From Candidatus Gastranaerophilales bacterium (GTDB lineage Bacteria; Cyanobacteriota; Vampirovibrionia; Gastranaerophilales; Gastranaerophilaceae): 22,933 nucleotides of DNA. Position numbers and translations under genes: made by a program. Numbering within the stretch: position 1 is the stretch's first letter; every line of letters begins with the position of its first letter. The DNA lies in NCBI GenBank assembly GCA_944323585.1, contig CALUTA010000009.1, forward strand, positions 1-22,933, written 5' to 3'. Below are positions 21,529 to 22,933 of the stretch, in pieces. The notes under the pieces are model-generated. The model did no database searches. It saw nothing but the letters and a program-made list of their open reading frames with translations, and had not been told where the DNA came from.

Positions 21529-22419
21529 TTATTTATGTGTAACTCTCATTTTTCTTGTGACAATAAGAATTACCCCTGCCAAAACCATAAAAACCCCGAG
21601 GCAGATTCTGGGTGTTAGATGTTCGTGAAATAACAGAACTCCGAAAAATATTGCAGTCAGAGGTTCTAATGCTCCAAGAATTGCTGTAGTTGTTGAACCA
21701 ATTAGCTTTATTGCAATATTTATAGTTTCAATTGAAATAATTGTCGGAAATATTGACAGAGCAAGTGCGCAAAGCCACAAAAAAGGTTTGTCGATAATCT
21801 GAAGTTCCGTGCAAAATTTTAGGTTCACGACATAAACAAGCAGCCCGAAAAGCATTACATAAAAACACAGCTTGTCGCTTTTTATGTGCTTAATTGCCTT
21901 AATATTTTTGACACCTATTATATATAAAGCATAAAGGAGCGCAGAACTCAGGACAATCAATATTCCCTGAATGTTCAAATCCATTCCGGGATTGCCTTTG
22001 TATAATAATATAATTCCTGATGTTGTAAGACAAATTGCACCGACAACTGTTCTGGTTATTTTTTCTTTAAAGAATACAGCCATCAAAATTGCAACCATAA
22101 CAGGATAAATAAAAAGTATTGTGCAGGCAATTCCGGCTTCTATATACTGGAATGCTATAAAAAGCGTAAGTGATGACAGTGAAAAGAATATTCCGAGAAA
22201 AAACAACGGAAAAAATTCTTTGAGGGTTATTTTAAAGGAAGTTTTTTTAACGAATTTAAGCCACAGTCCGTAAATCAATACGGCGAAAAAATATCTGTAA
22301 AAAAGTACCGAATTAACGCCTATTCCTCCTGCATACAGCGGTAATGCAAAAAGCGGGTTTGTCCCGTAGCTTGCTGCGGCAATCGAACCGTTCAAAAATC
22401 CGGCGGCCCGCCTTCTCAT
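21529..22419 (-). CDS. EamA-family (DMT superfamily) transporter
   Basis: A 296-residue inner-membrane protein with about ten hydrophobic segments in two repeats of five, the layout of EamA permeases (drug/metabolite transporters). Recognisable marks are GSIAAASYGTNPLFALPLY near the start, the FIYPVMVAILMAVFFKEKIT block that ends the first repeat, and LGALEPLTAIFFGVLLFHEHLTPRICLG near the end. The substrate cannot be read from the sequence; such proteins commonly export amino acids or metabolites. GGAGG precedes the ATG by about 9 bases and a near-consensus promoter lies just upstream. It forms a separate unit; no terminator is obvious after it. Confidence 0.93.
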   Translation of the reverse strand: MRRRAAGFLNGSIAAASYGTNPLFALPLYAGGIGVNSVLFYRYFFAVLIYGLWLKFVKKTSFKITLKEFFPLFFLGIFFSLSSLTLFIAFQYIEAGIACTILFIYPVMVAILMAVFFKEKITRTVVGAICLTTSGIILLYKGNPGMDLNIQGILIVLSSALLYALYIIGVKNIKAIKHIKSDKLCFYVMLFGLLVYVVNLKFCTELQIIDKPFLWLCALALSIFPTIISIETINIAIKLIGSTTTAILGALEPLTAIFFGVLLFHEHLTPRICLGVFMVLAGVILIVTRKMRVTHK

Positions 22420-22442
22420 CTTCTTTAACCTCCATTGATATT

Positions 22443-22471
22443 ATTATATAACTACTTATAAAATATATCAA
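22443..22471 (-). promoter_or_regulatory. Promoter of the EamA transporter gene
   Basis: On the minus strand: TTGATA (22466-22471), a 17-base spacer, perfect TATAAT (22443-22448). The predicted leader is about 17-20 bases. Confidence 0.78.
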
Positions 22472-22502
22472 AAATAAGGTCAAATACAATCGATTTAATA
22501 GT

Positions 22503-22844
22503 CTATTTACCTGCGTTTTGGATTATGGAAGCGGCTTCTTCTTCGGTTAGGTTATTTTTAATAATATAATTTATAACCGGCAAATTAAAGTTTTTGCTGC
22601 TAAATTCCGGATTTTCTTCAATGAATTTTTTCGCAAGCGCAAGTTTTGTTTCCTTGTCGTCGCCAAGGAACTGAAAAAGCTGAAAGTTGTCATAAAGCCT
22701 TTCGCCGTTTTTACTTTTCAGGCTGGCGGCTTCTTTCAAAATTTCAAGATCGTTTTCTGATTGAATTGCGCTGGCGAAATCATCTGCCCAGGCTTTTGAT
22801 ACCGCAAGTTCATTTAAAAATTTATCAACATCTTTTTCTAGCAT
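22503..22844 (-). CDS. Small soluble helical protein, unknown function
   Basis: A 113-residue acidic protein, mostly helical, starting MLEKDVDKFLNELAVSKAWADDF and ending EEAASIIQNAGK. AAAGGG lies 8 bases before the ATG. The N-terminal 40 residues faintly resemble the Nif11-type leader helix pattern of some cyanobacterial peptides (a FL..LA....W.D pattern), but there is no double-Gly cleavage site or variable Cys-rich core after it, so a peptide-natural-product role is unlikely. No signal peptide or catalytic motif is visible. It is transcribed in the same direction as the EamA gene, 83 bases upstream of it, but that gene has its own promoter. The last 89 bases of the window beyond it contain no other gene. 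Confidence 0.7.
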   Translation of the reverse strand: MLEKDVDKFLNELAVSKAWADDFASAIQSENDLEILKEAASLKSKNGERLYDNFQLFQFLGDDKETKLALAKKFIEENPEFSSKNFNLPVINYIIKNNLTEEEAASIIQNAGK

Positions 22845-22933
22845 AAGAATAACCCTTTCTACAAGAAGAATGACGGAATGATTAAGGTATTTCTTAAGCT
22901 GAAAAAATAATATTGTTACTTATTTTAATAATT

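Noticed and set aside
22503..22844. Nif11-type leader peptide precursor
   Set aside because: Only a weak helix pattern is shared; there is no double-Gly site, no core peptide and no modification enzyme nearby.

Overview
The window is an AT-rich stretch of a bacterial chromosome, densely packed with short operons on both strands. The best guess for the host is a non-photosynthetic relative of the cyanobacteria, i.e. Melainabacteria/Vampirovibrionia and probably the gut order Gastranaerophilales. Three things support this. EF-Tu carries the cyanobacterial-type segment around residues 180-200 (WVDKIWELMDAIDSY). There is a DUF3326 protein, a family I know mainly from cyanobacteria and plastid-bearing plants. 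The cell-wall amidase has several AMIN-like domains, as in cyanobacterial AmiC. This placement is an inference from remembered family features, not from a search.

Layout. 1-4037: the C-terminal two thirds of uvrA, then a two-gene operon (a small membrane protein and an exported, very long disordered protein) and a convergent 47-aa gene. 4145-6236: rpsB-tsf on the minus strand, with a hairpin between the genes and a leader before rpsB. 6237-7379: a first CobO-type corrinoid adenosyltransferase, followed by a 609-base intergenic region containing an 80-nt foldable element and several palindromes. 7380-8743: a signal-less coiled-coil protein. 8770-12118: rimP-nusA (without ylxR/infB) and a stand-alone tuf with a strong promoter. 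12180-14228: small lineage-type genes, including a ribbon-helix-helix regulator followed by a previously easy-to-miss diverged copy of itself, a helical-repeat protein and a 58-aa gene. 14353-15470: a second CobO paralogue divergent from 5-formyl-THF cyclo-ligase. 15563-17382: two more signal-less helical proteins flanking clpP. 17451-18422: DUF3326. 18415-21046: murI and an AMIN/amidase_3 amidase, both for peptidoglycan. 21166-22844: a stand-alone LuxR-type HTH protein, an EamA permease and a small hypothetical protein.

How it fits together. Housekeeping functions (translation factors, repair, proteolysis, cell wall) alternate with small genes of unknown role. The most interesting signal is regulatory. 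A palindromic TTTTGTAACAAAA-type box lies at the same distance from the start codon and the -10 element of two unlinked genes for signal-less helical proteins (7380 and 16993). A related AAATGTAACATTT palindrome abuts the -35 of the amidase gene. This suggests one activator, perhaps of CRP/FNR type, controlling a surface or secretion-like set. Other candidates are the foldable element upstream of the first cobO and a terminator-like hairpin at the very 5' end of the predicted rimP-nusA transcript, which could be a NusA autoregulatory attenuator.

No rRNA, tRNA, CRISPR array, insertion sequence or prophage gene was recognised.
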